From: Litoditis marina
Taxonomy: Eukaryota; Nematoda; Chromadorea; Rhabditida; Rhabditidae
Direction of reading: 5' to 3'
Length of the DNA: 64,000 nt
Assembly: GCA_964036275.1 (NCBI GenBank)
Contig: OZ038434.1
Coordinates: forward strand, 22,123,879-22,187,878
Part shown: piece after piece, positions 50,307 to 63,006 of the stretch
How the letters are laid out: the number at the start of each line of letters is the position of its first letter
How positions within the stretch are numbered: the first letter of the stretch is position 1
Notes under the pieces: model-generated
What the model was told of the DNA's origin: nothing
Databases searched by the model: none
The model's input: the letters and a program-made list of their open reading frames with translations, nothing else
Made by a program: the position numbers and the translations under genes

Positions 50307-51184
50307 ATTACTGTAGTGAACTGATGCTCTGGAACCTTCTCTAACAATACTTTTATTCAGTTTGCTGTATTTGTGGTGTTGAGAATATAAAGATGTCTTG
50401 AGGTTTCTGCGGATTTCGGATGCGATACGTCGGTCAGTACACGCACGCGAGGGTGAAATAGAGTTTTCTAAACATAAACGAATTACTGTAGTGAACTGAT
50501 GCTCTGGAACCTTCTCTAACAATACTTTTATTCAGTTTGCTGTATTTGTGGTGTTGAGAATATAAAGATGTCTTGAGGTTTCTGCGGAGTTCGGATGCGA
50601 TACGTCGGTCAGTACACGCACGTGAGGGTGAAATAGAGTTGTCTAAACATGAACGAATTACTGTAGTGCACTGATGATCTGGAACCTTGTCTAACAATAC
50701 TTTTATTCAGTTTTCTGTATTTGTGGTAATGAGGAGATAACGATGTCGTGAGGTTTCTGCGGATTTCGGATGCGATACGTCGGTCAGTACACGCACGTGA
50801 GGGTGAAATAGAGTTGTCTAAACATGAACGAATTACTGTAGTGCACTGATGATCTGGAACCTTGTCTACCAATACTTTTATTCAGTTTTCTGTATTTGTG
50901 GTAATGAGAAGATAACGATGTCGTGAGGTTTCTGCGGATTTCGGATGCGATACGTCGGTCAGTACACGCACGTGAGGGTGAAATAGAGTTGTCTAAACAT
51001 GAACGAATTACTGTAGTGCACTGATGATCTGGAACCTTGTCTAACAATACTTTTATTCAGTTTTCTGTATTTGTGGTGATGAGAAAATAAAGATGTCGTG
51101 AGGTTTCTGCGGTGTTCGGATGCGATAAGTCGGTCAGTACACGCACGTGAGGGTGAAATAGAGTTGTCTAAACATAAACGAATT
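50307..51184 (-). repeat. Satellite A between composite copies 2 and 3 (5 monomers)
   Basis: Five reverse monomers, 878 bp. The order matches the first and last monomers of the spacer after copy 1: GTTTGCTG type, then GTAATGAGGAGATAACG, GTAATGAGAAGATAACG, and the GATAAGTCGG monomer ending CATAAACGAATT. Confidence 0.95.
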
Positions 51185-51888
51185 CATGAAAAAGTGGGGG
51201 CCCAACGACTGTGAGATTTGTCTTCTGCTGTGCGCCCCTTAGACAACTACTCTCAAATGGAGCAGCTACTGCTACAAAAACCGAAAAATACTCATGTATA
51301 ACTATTAATTACAAACATACAAAAGTCGTAAAATATTTTTTCAAACCTGTAAACTAGAATCTGTAAATAACCGAAAAATACTAATATACTCAAGTATAAC
51401 TCTTCATTACAAACATACAAAAGTCGTAAAATATTTTCTCAAACCTGTGAACTAGAATCTACAAGTCACAGCTGCGAAAGAGAGAACAACTGTTGAATAT
51501 CATGCCAAACGTTATAGCACCTAGAATTGAAGTGATGATCAAAAACACCAACCATTGTGCACAAAACCAGGTACTCTATAATTGACTACGTTGAGTTAAC
51601 ATCTGTGATTTGTAGATTCTAGTTTACAGGTTTGATAAAAAATTTCACGACTTTTGTATGTTTGTAATGAAGAGTTATACTTGAGTATATTAGTATTTTT
51701 CGGTTATTTACAGATTCTAGTTTACAGGTTTGAAAAAATATTTTACGACTTCTGTATGTTTGTAATTAATAGTTATACATGAGTATTTTTCGGTTTTTGT
51801 AGCAGTAGCTGCTCCATTTGAGAGTAGTTGTCTAAGGGGCGCACAGCAGAAGACAAATCTCACAGTCGTTGGGCCCCCACTTTTCATG
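51185..51888. mobile_element. Foldback element inside composite copy 3
   Basis: Inverted arms of about 286 bp with the same spacer, ending CACTTTTCATG before AATTTTTCTC. The sequence is nearly identical to copy 1, including AATATCATGCC in the spacer. Confidence 0.83.
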
Positions 51889-52002
51889 AATTTTTCTCTT
51901 TTTGTATACATGCCGTAGGTATGTGGTTTGATCTGTACGGTGCAGATAAAATTGTTTTCTTAATAAACCACTTGCCGAGTATTACTATCATTTGAGAAAA
52001 TA

Positions 52003-52986
52003 TGACGTCAACATTGCAGTTCTAAAACTTACTTTCTGCCCTCTGCCCTTCAGAATCCCAGAATACGTAATGTTTGAATGAAGTTTCATAAAGTTTCACG
52101 TAAATTGACCATTTCTAAGGAACTTTCAGCATTCGAAAACATATTTCACGTCAATTTTTTGAGAGTTGACGTCACCTGGCCTTCTGATTTCCAGAATAAG
52201 TCATATTTACATAAAGTTTTGTCGTTAATATACCATTTTTAAGATATTTTCAGCATATGAAAATATATGTGACGTCAACTTTGCACTTTTCAAAATCGAC
52301 TTCATCTGGTCTCCAGAATCCCAGAATACATCACTCTCAGATTGAGTTTAACCGTTAATTGACCCTTTCTAAGATATTACCATCGTTTAAAAATATATGT
52401 GACGTCAACTTTGCACTTTTCAAAATCGACGTCATCTGGTCTCCAGAATCCCAGAATACATCACTCTCAGATTGAGTTTCATCGTTAATTGACTTTTTCT
52501 GAGACATTACCATCGTTTAAAAATATTTGTGACGTCAACTTTGCACTTTTCAAAATCGACGTCATCTGGTCTCCAGAATCCCAGAATACATCACTCTCAG
52601 ATTGAGTTTTACCGTTAATTGACCCTTTCTAAGATATTACCATCGTTTTAAAAATATATGTGACGTCAACTTTGCACTTTTCAAAATCGACGTCATCTGG
52701 TCTCCAGAATCCCAGAATACATCACTCTCAGATTGAGTTTCACCGTTAATTGACCCTTTCTGAGACATTACCATCGTTTAAAAATATATGTGACTTCAAC
52801 TTTGCACTTTTCAAAATCGACGTCATCTGGTCTCCAGAATCCCAGAATACATCACTTTTAGATTGAGTTTCTCCGTTAATTGACCCTTTCTAAGATATTA
52901 CCATCATTTGAAAATATATGTGACGTCAACTTTGCACTTTTCAAAAATGACGTCATCCGGTCTCCAGAATCCTGAAGGACGTCAGG
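52003..52986 (+). repeat. 130-bp tandem repeat with TGACGTCA palindromes, copy 3 (about 8 units)
   Basis: GTCAACTTTG-type sites recur at about 52,274, 52,404, 52,534, 52,665, 52,795 (mutated to TTCAAC) and 52,926, after two divergent units. The unit count matches copy 1. One extra T shifts the spacing to 131 in the fourth interval. Confidence 0.9.
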
Positions 52987-53559
52987 AATAGAATACTTCA
53001 TACTCAAATAAAAGTCACGATGGCATCATATTTCATTTTTCGACCAAATTGGTAATTGTTACTCTAAGTTACAATACAGTTTGAGTTGTCGACCGGACAG
53101 AGAGAGTGAGAGAGCGGTGCTAAATGGAGAGACGCAGACACTTTCCAAAAATGTCTATAACTTTGATTAAAACAATTTTTTCTCAATTTTTCTTGCTCCG
53201 CGAGTGTTTGAGTAGGTATCACATGTCTTCCACAATTTTCAACGAAATCGGTTGAGTAGAAACCCTTAAACTGGTTTACTTTTCTTGTCACAACCCACCC
53301 ACCCACACACACACCCACCCACCCACACACGACGGAAGTTGGCGCTCTTGATGAAGCACATGAGGTCATAACTTGGCTCAAACTTAACCGATTTCGCTCA
53401 AATTTGAAACACGGCTAGGGAATTAGCTATAGAAAACAAGTACATCAATAAAAACTTTGTTTTGCAAATTTCAGCCTTTTTGAGGAGAAACTAAAAAAAC
53501 GGAAGCGCGCATTAGCCGGACCAAAGACAAATCTCGCACAGCGCTTCGCGCTGCGCGCG
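52987..53559. other. Composite tail, copy 3
   Basis: Matches tails 1 and 2 apart from single-base indels. The C/A microsatellite is at 53,294-53,324. The GC hairpin lies just before the satellite at 53,560. No gene is seen. Confidence 0.75.
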
Positions 53560-54107
53560 ATTACTGTAGTGAACTGATGCTCTGGAACCTTCTCTAACAA
53601 TACTTTTATTCAGTTTGCTGTATTTGTGGTGTTGAGAATATAAAGATGTCTTGAGGTTTCTGCGGATTTCGGATGCGATACGTCGGTCAGTACACGCACG
53701 CGAGGGTGAAATAGAGTTTTCTAAACATAAACGAATTACTGTAGTGAACTGATGCTCTGGAACCTTCTCTAACAATACTTTTATTCAGTTTTCTGTATTT
53801 GTGGTGTGAGAATATAGAGATGTCTTGAGGTTTCTGCGGAGTTCGGATGCGATACGTCGGTCAGTACACGCACGTGAGGGTGAAATAGAGTTGTCTAAAC
53901 ATGAACGAATTACTGTAGTGAACTGATGATCTGGAACCTTCTCTAACAATACTTTTATTCAGTTTTCTGTATTTGTGGTGTTGATAATATAGAGATGTCT
54001 TGAGTTTTTTGCGGATTTCGGATGCGATACGTCGGTCAGTACACGCACGTGAGGGTGAAATAGAGTTGTCTAAACATGAACGAATTACTGTAGTGAACTG
54101 ATGATCT
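53560..54107 (-). repeat. Last satellite A block (about 3 reverse monomers)
   Basis: Begins ATTACTGTAGTGAACTGATG after composite copy 3. The second monomer lacks one T (GGTGTGAGAATATAG) and the third has GTTGATAATATAG with GAGTTTTTTGCGG. The array stops inside a monomer at GAACTGATGATCT, where satellite C begins. Confidence 0.95.
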
Positions 54108-54112
54108 TTAGG
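54103..54112. other. Junction of satellite A and satellite C
   Basis: Satellite A text GATGATCTGG is replaced after GATGATCT by TTAGGAAACAAACTGG of satellite C. TCT is shared by both families at the join (satellite C elsewhere reads GTCTTTAGGAAAC), so three bases of microhomology are possible. No transposon or unique DNA lies between. Confidence 0.85.
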
Positions 54113-57100
54113 AAACAAACTGGACAATCTGTCCACCTTTGTCCTCAAGGATCTCGGAAAAGATTCCTCAGGACAAACATTGGACAACCTGTTAACTTTT
54201 TGTCTTCAGGAAACAACTGTACAATCTGTCCACTTTTTGTCCTCAAGGATATTGAAAAACTTTCCTCGGGACAAAATTGGACAACATGTTAACTTTTTGT
54301 CTTCAGGAAACAAACTGGAAAATCTGTTCACTTTTTGTCCTCAAGGATATTGAAAAACTTTCCGCGGGACAAAAATTGGACAACCTGTTTACTTTTTGTC
54401 TTCAGGAAACAAACTGGACAATCTGTCCACCTTTTGTCCTCAAGGATCTCGAAAAAGATTCCTCAGGACAAAAATTGGACAACCTGTTTTACTTTTTGTC
54501 TTCAGGAAACAAACTGGACAATCTGTCCACTTTTTGTCCTCAAGGATGTTGAAAACATTTCCTCGGGACAAAAATTGGACAACCTGTTTACTTTTTGTTT
54601 TCAGGAAACCAACTGGACAATCGGTCCACCTTTTGTCCTCAAGGATGTTGAAAACATTACCTCGGGACAAAAATGGACAATCTGTCCACTTTTTGTCCTC
54701 AAGGATGTTGAAAACATTTCTTCGGGACAAAAATTGGACGACCTGTTTACTTTTTGTCTTCAGGAAACAAACTGGACAATCTGTCCACTTTTTGTCCTCA
54801 AGGATGTTGAAAACATTTCCTCGGGACAAAAATTGGACAACATGTTAACTTTTTGTCTTCAGGAAACAAACTGGACAATCTGTCCACTTTTTGTCCTCAA
54901 GGATATTGAAAAACTTTCCTCGGGACAAAAATTGGACAACCTGTTTACTTTTTGTCTTCAGGAAACAAACTGGACAATCTGTCCACTTTTTGTCCTCAAG
55001 GATGTTGAAAACATTCCCTCGGGACAAAATTGGACAACCTGTTTACTTGTTGTCTTTAGGAAACAAACTGGACAATCTGTCCACCTTTTGTCCTCATAGA
55101 TCTCAAAAAAGATTCCTCAGGACAAAAATTGGACAACCTGTTTACTTTTTGTCTCCAGGAAACAAACTGGACAATCTGTCCACTTTTTGTCCTCAAGGAT
55201 ATTGAAAAACTTTCTCGGGACAAAATTGGACAACCTGTTTACTTTTTGTCTTCAGGAAACCAACTGGACAATCTGTCCACCTTTTGTCCTCAAGGATGTT
55301 GAAAACATTACCGCGGGACAAAAATTGGACAATCTGTTCACTTTTTGTCCTCAAGGATGTTGAAAACATTTCCTCGGGACAAAAATTGGACGACCTGTTC
55401 ACTTTTTGTCTTCAGGAAACCAACTGGACAATCTGTCCACCTTTTGTCCTCAAGGATGTTGAAAACATTACCTTGGGACAAAAATTGGACAACCTGTTTA
55501 CTTTTTGTCTTCAGGAAACCAACTGGACAATCTGTCCATCTTTTGTCCTCAAGGATGTTGAAAACATTACCTCGGGACAAAAATTGGACAATCTGTTCAC
55601 TTTTTGTCCTCAAGGATGTTGAAAACATTTCCTCGGGACAAAATTGGACAACCTGTTTACTTTTTGTCTTCAGGAAACCAACTGGACAATCTGTCCACCT
55701 TTTGTCCTCAAGGATGTTGAAAACATTACCTCGGGACAAAAATTGGACAATCTGTCCACCTTTTGTCCTCAAGGATGTTGAAAACATTTCCTCGATACAA
55801 AAATTGGACGACCTGTTTCCTTTTTGTCTTCAGGAAACCAACTGGACAATCTGTCCACCTTTTGTCCTCAAGGATGTTGAAAACATTACCTCGGGACAAA
55901 ACTTGGACAACCTGTTTACTTTTTGTGTTCAGGAAACAAACTGGACAATCTGTCCACTTTTTGTCCTCAAGGATGTTGAAAACATTACCTCGGGACAAAA
56001 ATTGGACAATCTGTCCACCTTTTGTCCTCAAGGATGTTGAAAACATTTCCTCGGGACAAAAATTGGACGACCTGTTCACTTTTTGTCTTCAGGAAACCAA
56101 CTGGACAATCTGTCCACTTTTTGTCCTCAAGGATGTTGAAAACATTCCCTCGGGACAAAATTGGACAACCTGTTTACTTTTTGTCTTCAGGAAACAAACT
56201 GGACAATCTGTCCACTTTTTGTCCTCAAGGATGTTGAAAACATTCCCTCGGGACAAAATTGGACAACCTGTTTACTTGTTGTCTTTAGGAAACAAACTGG
56301 ACAATCTGTCCACTTTTTGTCCTCAAGGATATTGAAAAACTTTCCTCGGGACAAAAATTGGACAACCTGTTTACTTTTTGTTTTCAGGAAACCAACTGGA
56401 CAATCGGTCCACCTTTTGTCCTCAAGGATGTTGAAAACATTACCTCGGGACAAAAATTGGACAATCTGTCCACTTTTTGTCCTCAAGGATGTTGAAAACA
56501 TTTCTTCGGGACAAAAATTGGACGACCTGTTTACTTTTTGTCTTCAGGAAACCAACTGGACAATCTGTCCACCTTTTGTCCTCAAGGATGTTGAAAACAT
56601 TACCTCGGGACAAAAATTGGACAACCTGTTTACTTTTTGTCTTCAGGAAACAAACTGGACAATCTGTCCACTTTTTGTCCTCTCTTCCTCGAAAAACTTT
56701 CCTCGGGACAAAAATTGGACAACCTGTTTACTTTTTGTCTTCAGGAAACAAACTGGACAATCTGTCCACTTTTTGTCCTCAAGGATGTTGAAAACATTCC
56801 CTCGGGACAAAATTGGACAACCTGTTTACTTGTTGTCTTTAGGAAACAAACTGGACAATCTGTCCACCTTTTGTCCTCATAGATCTCAAAAAAAATTCCT
56901 CAGGACAAAAATTGGACAACCTGTTTACTTTTTGTCTCCAGGAAACAAACTGGACAATCTGTCCACTTTTTGTCCTCAAGGATATTGAAAAACTTTTCTC
57001 GGGACAAAATTGGACAACCTGTTTACTTTTTGTCTTCAGGAAACCAACTGGACAATCTGTCCACTTTTTGTCCTCAAGGATATTGAAAAACTTTCCTCGG

Positions 57101-58439
57101 GACAAAAATTGGACAACATGTTAACTTTTTGTCTTCAGGAAACAAACTGGAAAATCTGTTCACTTTTTGTCCTCAAGGATGTTGAAAACATTTCCTCGGG
57201 ACAAAAATTGGACGACCTGTTCACTTTTTGTCTTCAGGAAACCAACTGGACAATCTGTCCACCTTTTGTCCTCAAGGATGTTGAAAACATTACCTTGGGA
57301 CAAAAATTGGACAACCTGTTTACTTTTTGTCTTCAGGAAACCAACTGGACAATCTGTCCATCTTTTGTCCTCAAGGATGTTGAAAACATTACCTCGGGAC
57401 AAAAATTGGACAATCTGTCCACTTTTTGTCCTCAAGGATGTTGAAAACATTTCCTCTGGACAAAAATTGGACAACCTGTTTACTTTTTGTCTTCAGGAAA
57501 CCAACTGGACAATCTGTCCACCTTTTGTCCTCAAGGATGTTGAAAACATTACCTCGGGACAAAAATTGGACAATCTGTCCACCTTTTGTCCTCAAGGATG
57601 TTGAAAACATTTCCTCGATACAAAAATTGGACGACCTGTTTCCTTTTTGTCTTCAGGAAACCAACTGGACAATCTGTCCACCTTTTGTCCTCAAGGATGT
57701 TGAAAACATTACCTCGGGACAAAACTTGGACAACCTGTTTACTTTTTGTGTTCAGGAAACAAACTGGACAATCTGTCCACTTTTTGTCCTCAAGGATGTT
57801 GAAAACATTACCTCGGGACAAAAATTGGACAATCTGTCCACCTTTTGTCCTCAAGGATGTTGAAAACATTTCCTCGATACAAAAATTGGACGACCTGTTT
57901 CCTTTTTGTCTTCAGGAAACCAACTGGACAATCTGTCCACCTTTTGTCCTCAAGGATGTTGAAAACATTACCTCGGGACAAAAATTGGACAACCTGTTTA
58001 CTTTTTGTGTTCAGGAAACAAACTGGACAATCTGTCCACTTTTTGTCCTCAAGGATGTTGAAAACATTTCCTCGGGACAAAAATTGGACAACTTGTTTAA
58101 TTTTTGTCTTCAGGAAACCAACTGGACAATCTGTCCACTTTTTGTCCTCAAGGATGTTGAGAACATTTCCTCGGGACAAAACTTGGACAACCTGTTTACT
58201 TTTTGTCTTTAAAAAACAAACTGGACAATCTGTCCACCTTTTGTCCTCAAAGATCTCAAAAAAGATTCCTCAGGACAAAAATTGGACAACCTGTCAACTT
58301 TTTGTTTCCAGGAAACAAACTGGACTGGACAATCTGTCCACCTATTGTCCTCAAGGATGTTGAAAACATTACCTCGGGACAAAAATTGGACAATCTGTTC
58401 ACTTTTTGTCCTCAAGGATGTTGAAAACATTTCCTCAGG

Positions 58440-59190
58440 ACAAAAATTGGACAACCTGTTAACTCTTTGTCTTCAGGAAACAAACTGGACAATCTGTCCA
58501 CTTTTTGTCCTCAAGGATATTGAAAAACTTTCCTCGGGACAAAAATTGGACAACCTGTTTACTTTTTGTCTTCAGGAAACCAACTGGACTGGACAATCTG
58601 TCCACCTTTTGTCCTCAAGGATGTTGAAAACATTACCTCGGGACAAAAATTGGACAATCTGTTCACTTTTTGTCCTCAAGGATGTTGAAAACATTTCCTC
58701 AGGACAAAAATTGGACAACCTGTTAACTCTTTGTCTTCAGGAAACAAACTGGACAATCTGTCCACTTTTTGTCCTCAAGGATATTGAAAAACTTTCCTCG
58801 GGACAAACATTGGACAACCTGTTTACTTTTTGTCTTCAGGAAACAAACTGGACAATCTGTCCACTTTTTGTCCTCAAGGGTGTTGAAAACATTACCTCGG
58901 GACAAAATTGGACAACTTGTTTACTTTTTGTCTTCAGGAAACCAACTGGACAATCTGTCCACCTTTTGTCCTCAAGGATGTTGAGAACATTTCCTCGGGA
59001 CAAAAATTGGACAACCTGTTTACTTTTTGTCTTCAGGAAACAAACTGGACAATCTGTCCACTTTTTGTCCTCAAGGATGTTGAAAACATTCCCTCGGGAC
59101 AAAATTGGACAACCTGTTTACTTTTTGTCTTTAGGAAACAAACTGGACAATCTGTCCACCTTTTGTCCTCAAAGATCTCAAAAAAGATTC
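58440..59190 (+). repeat. Satellite C segment duplicated at 63,240-63,990
   Basis: The stretch holding GTTAACTCTTTGTCTTCAGG, CAAGGGTGTTGAAAACATT and GTTGAGAACATTTCC recurs 4,799 bp downstream in the same order, with few differences (for example CCACTTTTTG against CCATTTTTTG near 63,662). The 4,446 and 5,223 offsets of neighbouring segments show further insertions and losses between the two copies. Confidence 0.8.
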
Positions 59191-60520
59191 CTCAGGACAA
59201 AAATTGGACAACCTGTCAACTTTTTGTCTCCAGGAAACAAACTGGACAATCTGTCCACTTTTTGTCCTCAAGGATATTGAAAAACTTTCCTCGGGACAAA
59301 AATTGGACAACTTGTTTACTTTTTGTCTTCAGGAAACCAACTGGACTGGACAATCTGTCCACCTTTTGTCCTCAAGGATGTTGAAAACATTACCTTGGGA
59401 CAAAAATTGGACAATCTGTCCACTTTCTGTCCCCAAGGATGTTGAAAACATTTCTTCGGGACAAAAATTGGACAACCTGTTTACTTTTTGTCTTCAGGAA
59501 ACCAACTGGACAATCTGTCCACCTTTTGTCCTCAAGGATGTTGAAAACATTACCTCGGGACAAAAATTGGACAACCTGTTTACTTTTTGTCTTCAGGAAA
59601 CAAACTGGACAATCTGTCCACTTTTTGTCCTCAAGGATGTTGAAAACATTTCCTCGGGACAAAAATTGGACAACATGTTAACTTTTTGTCTTCAGGAAAC
59701 AAACTGGACAATCTGTCCACTTTTTGTCCTCAAGGATATTGAAAAACTTTCCTCGGGACAAAAATTGGACAACCTGTTTACTTTTTGTCTTCAGCAAACA
59801 AACTGGACAATCTGTCCACCTTTTGTCCTCAAGGATCTCGAAAAAGATTCCTCAGGACAAAAATTGGACAACCTGTTAACTCTTTGTCTTCAGAAAACAA
59901 ACTGGACAATCTGTCCACTTTTTGTCCTCAAGGATATTGAAAAACTTTTCTCGGGACAAAAATTGGACAACCTGTTTACTTTTTGTCTTCAGGAAACAAA
60001 CTGGACAATCTGTCCACTTTTTGTCCTCAAGGATGTTGAAAACATTACCTCGGGACAAAAAGTGGACAACCTGTTTACTTTTTGTCTTCAGGAAACAAAC
60101 TGGACAATCTGTCCACTTTTTGTCCTCAAGGATATTGAAAAACTTTCCTCGGGACAAAAATTGGACAACCTGTTTACTTTTTGTCTTCAGGAAACAAACT
60201 GGACAATCTGTCCACTTTTTGTCCTCAAGGATGTTGAAAACATTTCCTCGGGACAAAAATTGGACAACTTGTTTAATTTTTGTCTTCAGGAAACCAACTG
60301 GACAATCTGTCCACCTTTTGTCCTCAAGGATGTTGAAAACATTTCCTCGGGACAAAAATTGGACAACCTGTTTACTTTTTGTCTTCAGGAAACCAACTGG
60401 ACAATCTGTCCACCTTTTGTCCTCAAGGATGTTGAAAACATTACCTCGGGACAAAAATTGGACAATCTGTTCACTTTTTGTCCTCAAGGATGTTGAAAAC
60501 ATTTCCTCGGGACAAAAATT

Positions 60521-61000
60521 GGACGACCTGTTCACTTTTTGTCTTCAGGAAACCAACTGGACAATCTGTCCACCTTTTGTCCTCAAGGATGTTGAAAACA
60601 TTACCTTGGGACAAAAATTGGACAATCTGTCCACTTTCTGTCCCCAAGGATGTTGAAAACATTTCTTCGGGACAAAAATTGGACAACCTGTTTACTTTTT
60701 GTCTTCAGGAAACCAACTGGACAATCTGTCCACCTTTTGTCCTCAAGGATGTTGAAAACATTACCTTGGGACAAAAATTGGATAATCTGTCCACTTTCTG
60801 TCCCCAAGGATGTTGAAAACATTTCTTCGGGACAAAAATTTGACAACCTGTTTACTTTTTGTCTTCAGGAAACCAACTGGACAATCTGTCCATCTTTTGT
60901 CCTCAAGGATGTTGAAAACATTACCTCGGGACAAAAATTGGACAATCTGTCCACTTTCTGTCCCCAAGGATGTTGAAAACATTTCTTCGAAACAAAAATT
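60521..61000 (+). repeat. Satellite C 160-bp (A-B-B) higher-order run
   Basis: Three successive 160-bp units start at 60,521, 60,681 and 60,841. Each is A, B, B, and the second B carries the private CACTTTCTGTCCCCAAGG variant (seen once more near 59,420). The identical order and shared variant indicate local amplification of an A-B-B unit. Confidence 0.85.
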
Positions 61001-61452
61001 GGACAACCTGTTTACTTTTTGTCTTCAGGAAACCAACTGGACAATCTGTCCACCTTTTGTCCTCAAGGATGTTGAAAACATTACCTCGGGACAAAAATTG
61101 GACAACATGTTAACTTTTTGTCTTCAGGAAACAAACTGGACAATCTGTCCACTTTTTGTCCTCAAGGATATTGAAAAAACTTTCCTCGGGACAAAAATTG
61201 GACAACCTGTTTACTTTTCGTCTTCAGGAAACAAACTGGACAATCTGTCCACTTTTTGCCCTCAAGGATGTTGAAAACATTCCCTCGGGACAAAATTGGA
61301 CAACCTGTTTACTTGTTGTCTTTAGGAAACAAACTGGACAATCTGTCCACCTTTTGTCCTCATAGATCTCAAAAAAGATTCCTCAGGACAAAAATTGGAC
61401 AACCTGTTTACTTTTTGTCTCCAGGAAACAAACTGGACAATCTGTCCACTTT

Positions 61453-63006
61453 TTGTCCTCAAGGATATTGAAAAACTTTTCTCGGGACAAAAATTGGACA
61501 ACCTGTTTACTTTTTGTCTTCAGGAAACCAACTGGACAATCTGTCCACCTTTTGTCCTCAAGGATGTTGAAAAAATTACCGCGGGACAAAAATTGGACAA
61601 TCTGTTCACTTTTTGTCCTCAAGGATGTTGAAAACATTTCCTCGGGACAAAAATTGGACGACCTGTTCACTTTTTGTCTTCAGGAAACCAACTGGACAAT
61701 CTGTCCACCTTTTGTCCTCAAGGATGTTGAAAACATTACCTTGGGACAAAAATTGGACAACCTGTTTACTTTTTGTCTTCAGGAAACCAACTGGACAATC
61801 TGTCCATCTTTTGTCCTCAAGGATGTTGAAAACATTACCTCGGGACAAAAATTGGACAATCTGTCCACTTTTTGTCCTCAAGGATGTTGAAAACATTTCC
61901 TCGGGACAAAAATTGGACAACCTGTTTACTTTTTGTCTTCAGGAAACCAACTGGACAATCTGTCCACCTTTTGTCCTCAAGGATGTTGAAAACATTACCT
62001 CGGGACAAAAATTGGACAATCTGTCCACCTTTTGTCCTCAAGGATGTTGAAAACATTTCCTCGATACAAAAATTGGACGACCTGTTTCCTTTTTGTCTTC
62101 AGGAAACCAACTGGACAATCTGTCCACCTTTTGTCCTCAAGGATGTTGAAAACATTACCTCGGGACAAAAATTGGACAACCTGTTTACTTTTTGTGTTCA
62201 GGAAACAAACTGGACAATCTGTCCACTTTTTGTCCTCAAGGATATTGAAAAACTTTTCTCGGGACAAAAATTGGACAACCTGTTTACTTTTTGTCTTCAG
62301 GAAACCAACTGGACAATCTGTCCACCTTTTGTCCTCAAGGATGTTGAAAAAATTACCGCGGGACAAAAATTGGACAATCTGTTCACTTTTTGTCCTCAAG
62401 GATGTTGAAAACATTTCCTCGGGACAAAAATTGGACGACCTGTTCACTTTTTGTCTTCAGGAAACCAACTGGACAATCTGTCCACCTTTTGTCCTCAAGG
62501 ATGTTGAAAACATTACCTTGGGACAAAAATTGGACAACCTGTTTACTTTTTGTCTTCAGGAAACCAACTGGACAATCTGTCCATCTTTTGTCCTCAAGGA
62601 TGTTGAAAACATTACCTCGGGACAAAAATTGGACAATCTGTCCACTTTTTGTCCTCAAGGATGTTGAAAACATTTCCTCGGGACAAAAATTGGACAACCT
62701 GTTTACTTTTTGTCTTCAGGAAACCAACTGGACAATCTGTCCACCTTTTGTCCTCAAGGATGTTGAAAACATTACCTCGGGACAAAAATTGGACAATCTG
62801 TCCACCTTTTGTCCTCAAGGATGTTGAAAACATTTCCTCGATACAAAAATTGGACGACCTGTTTCCTTTTTGTCTTCAGGAAACCAACTGGACAATCTGT
62901 CCACCTTTTGTCCTCAAGGATGTTGAAAACATTACCTCGGGACAAAAATTGGACAACCTGTTTACTTTTTGTGTTCAGGAAACAAACTGGACAATCTGTC
63001 CACTTT
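61453..63006 (+). repeat. Satellite C 777-bp tandem duplication
   Basis: Sequence from 61,453 recurs from 62,230 with a 777-bp offset, which equals six A modules plus nine B modules (6 x 99 + 3 x 61). Private markers GTTGAAAAAATTACCGCGGG (about 61,567 and 62,344) and CATCTTTTGTCC are in both. An earlier related copy lies at 57,167-57,604 (offset 4,446 to 61,613). Confidence 0.85.

Larger units (their letters stand above)
51185..53559. mobile_element. Composite element copy 3, 2,375 bp
   Basis: Same arrangement and ATT edges (51,182-51,184 and 53,560-53,562). Foldback 51,185-51,888, linker, about eight 130-bp units, tail and hairpin. It carries more small indels than copies 1 and 2 (CGTTTTAAAAATA in the array, AGAGCGGTGC, CTGGTTTAC and CAATTTTTCTTGC in the tail). 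One minus-strand frame of 105 codons (53,064-53,381) arises only through these indels and is absent from the other copies, so it is not treated as a gene. Confidence 0.78.

Noticed and set aside
53064..53381. 105-codon minus-strand frame in the tail of composite copy 3
   Set aside because: It is created by single-base indels relative to copies 1 and 2 and runs through the C/A microsatellite.
43891..53559. Autonomous transposon or retroelement coding capacity in the composites
   Set aside because: No frame resembles a transposase, reverse transcriptase or integrase, no long terminal direct repeats are seen, and the three copies share no substantial open frame.
38..54187. Many open frames of 61-128 codons in satellite A, on the strand matching monomer orientation
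   Set aside because: They repeat every 175 bp, overlap each other head to tail, and exist only because one frame of the monomer lacks stops for about 1.5 units. A 1-bp deletion removes them over more than 3 kb with no other consequence. No start context, splice structure or known domain is visible.
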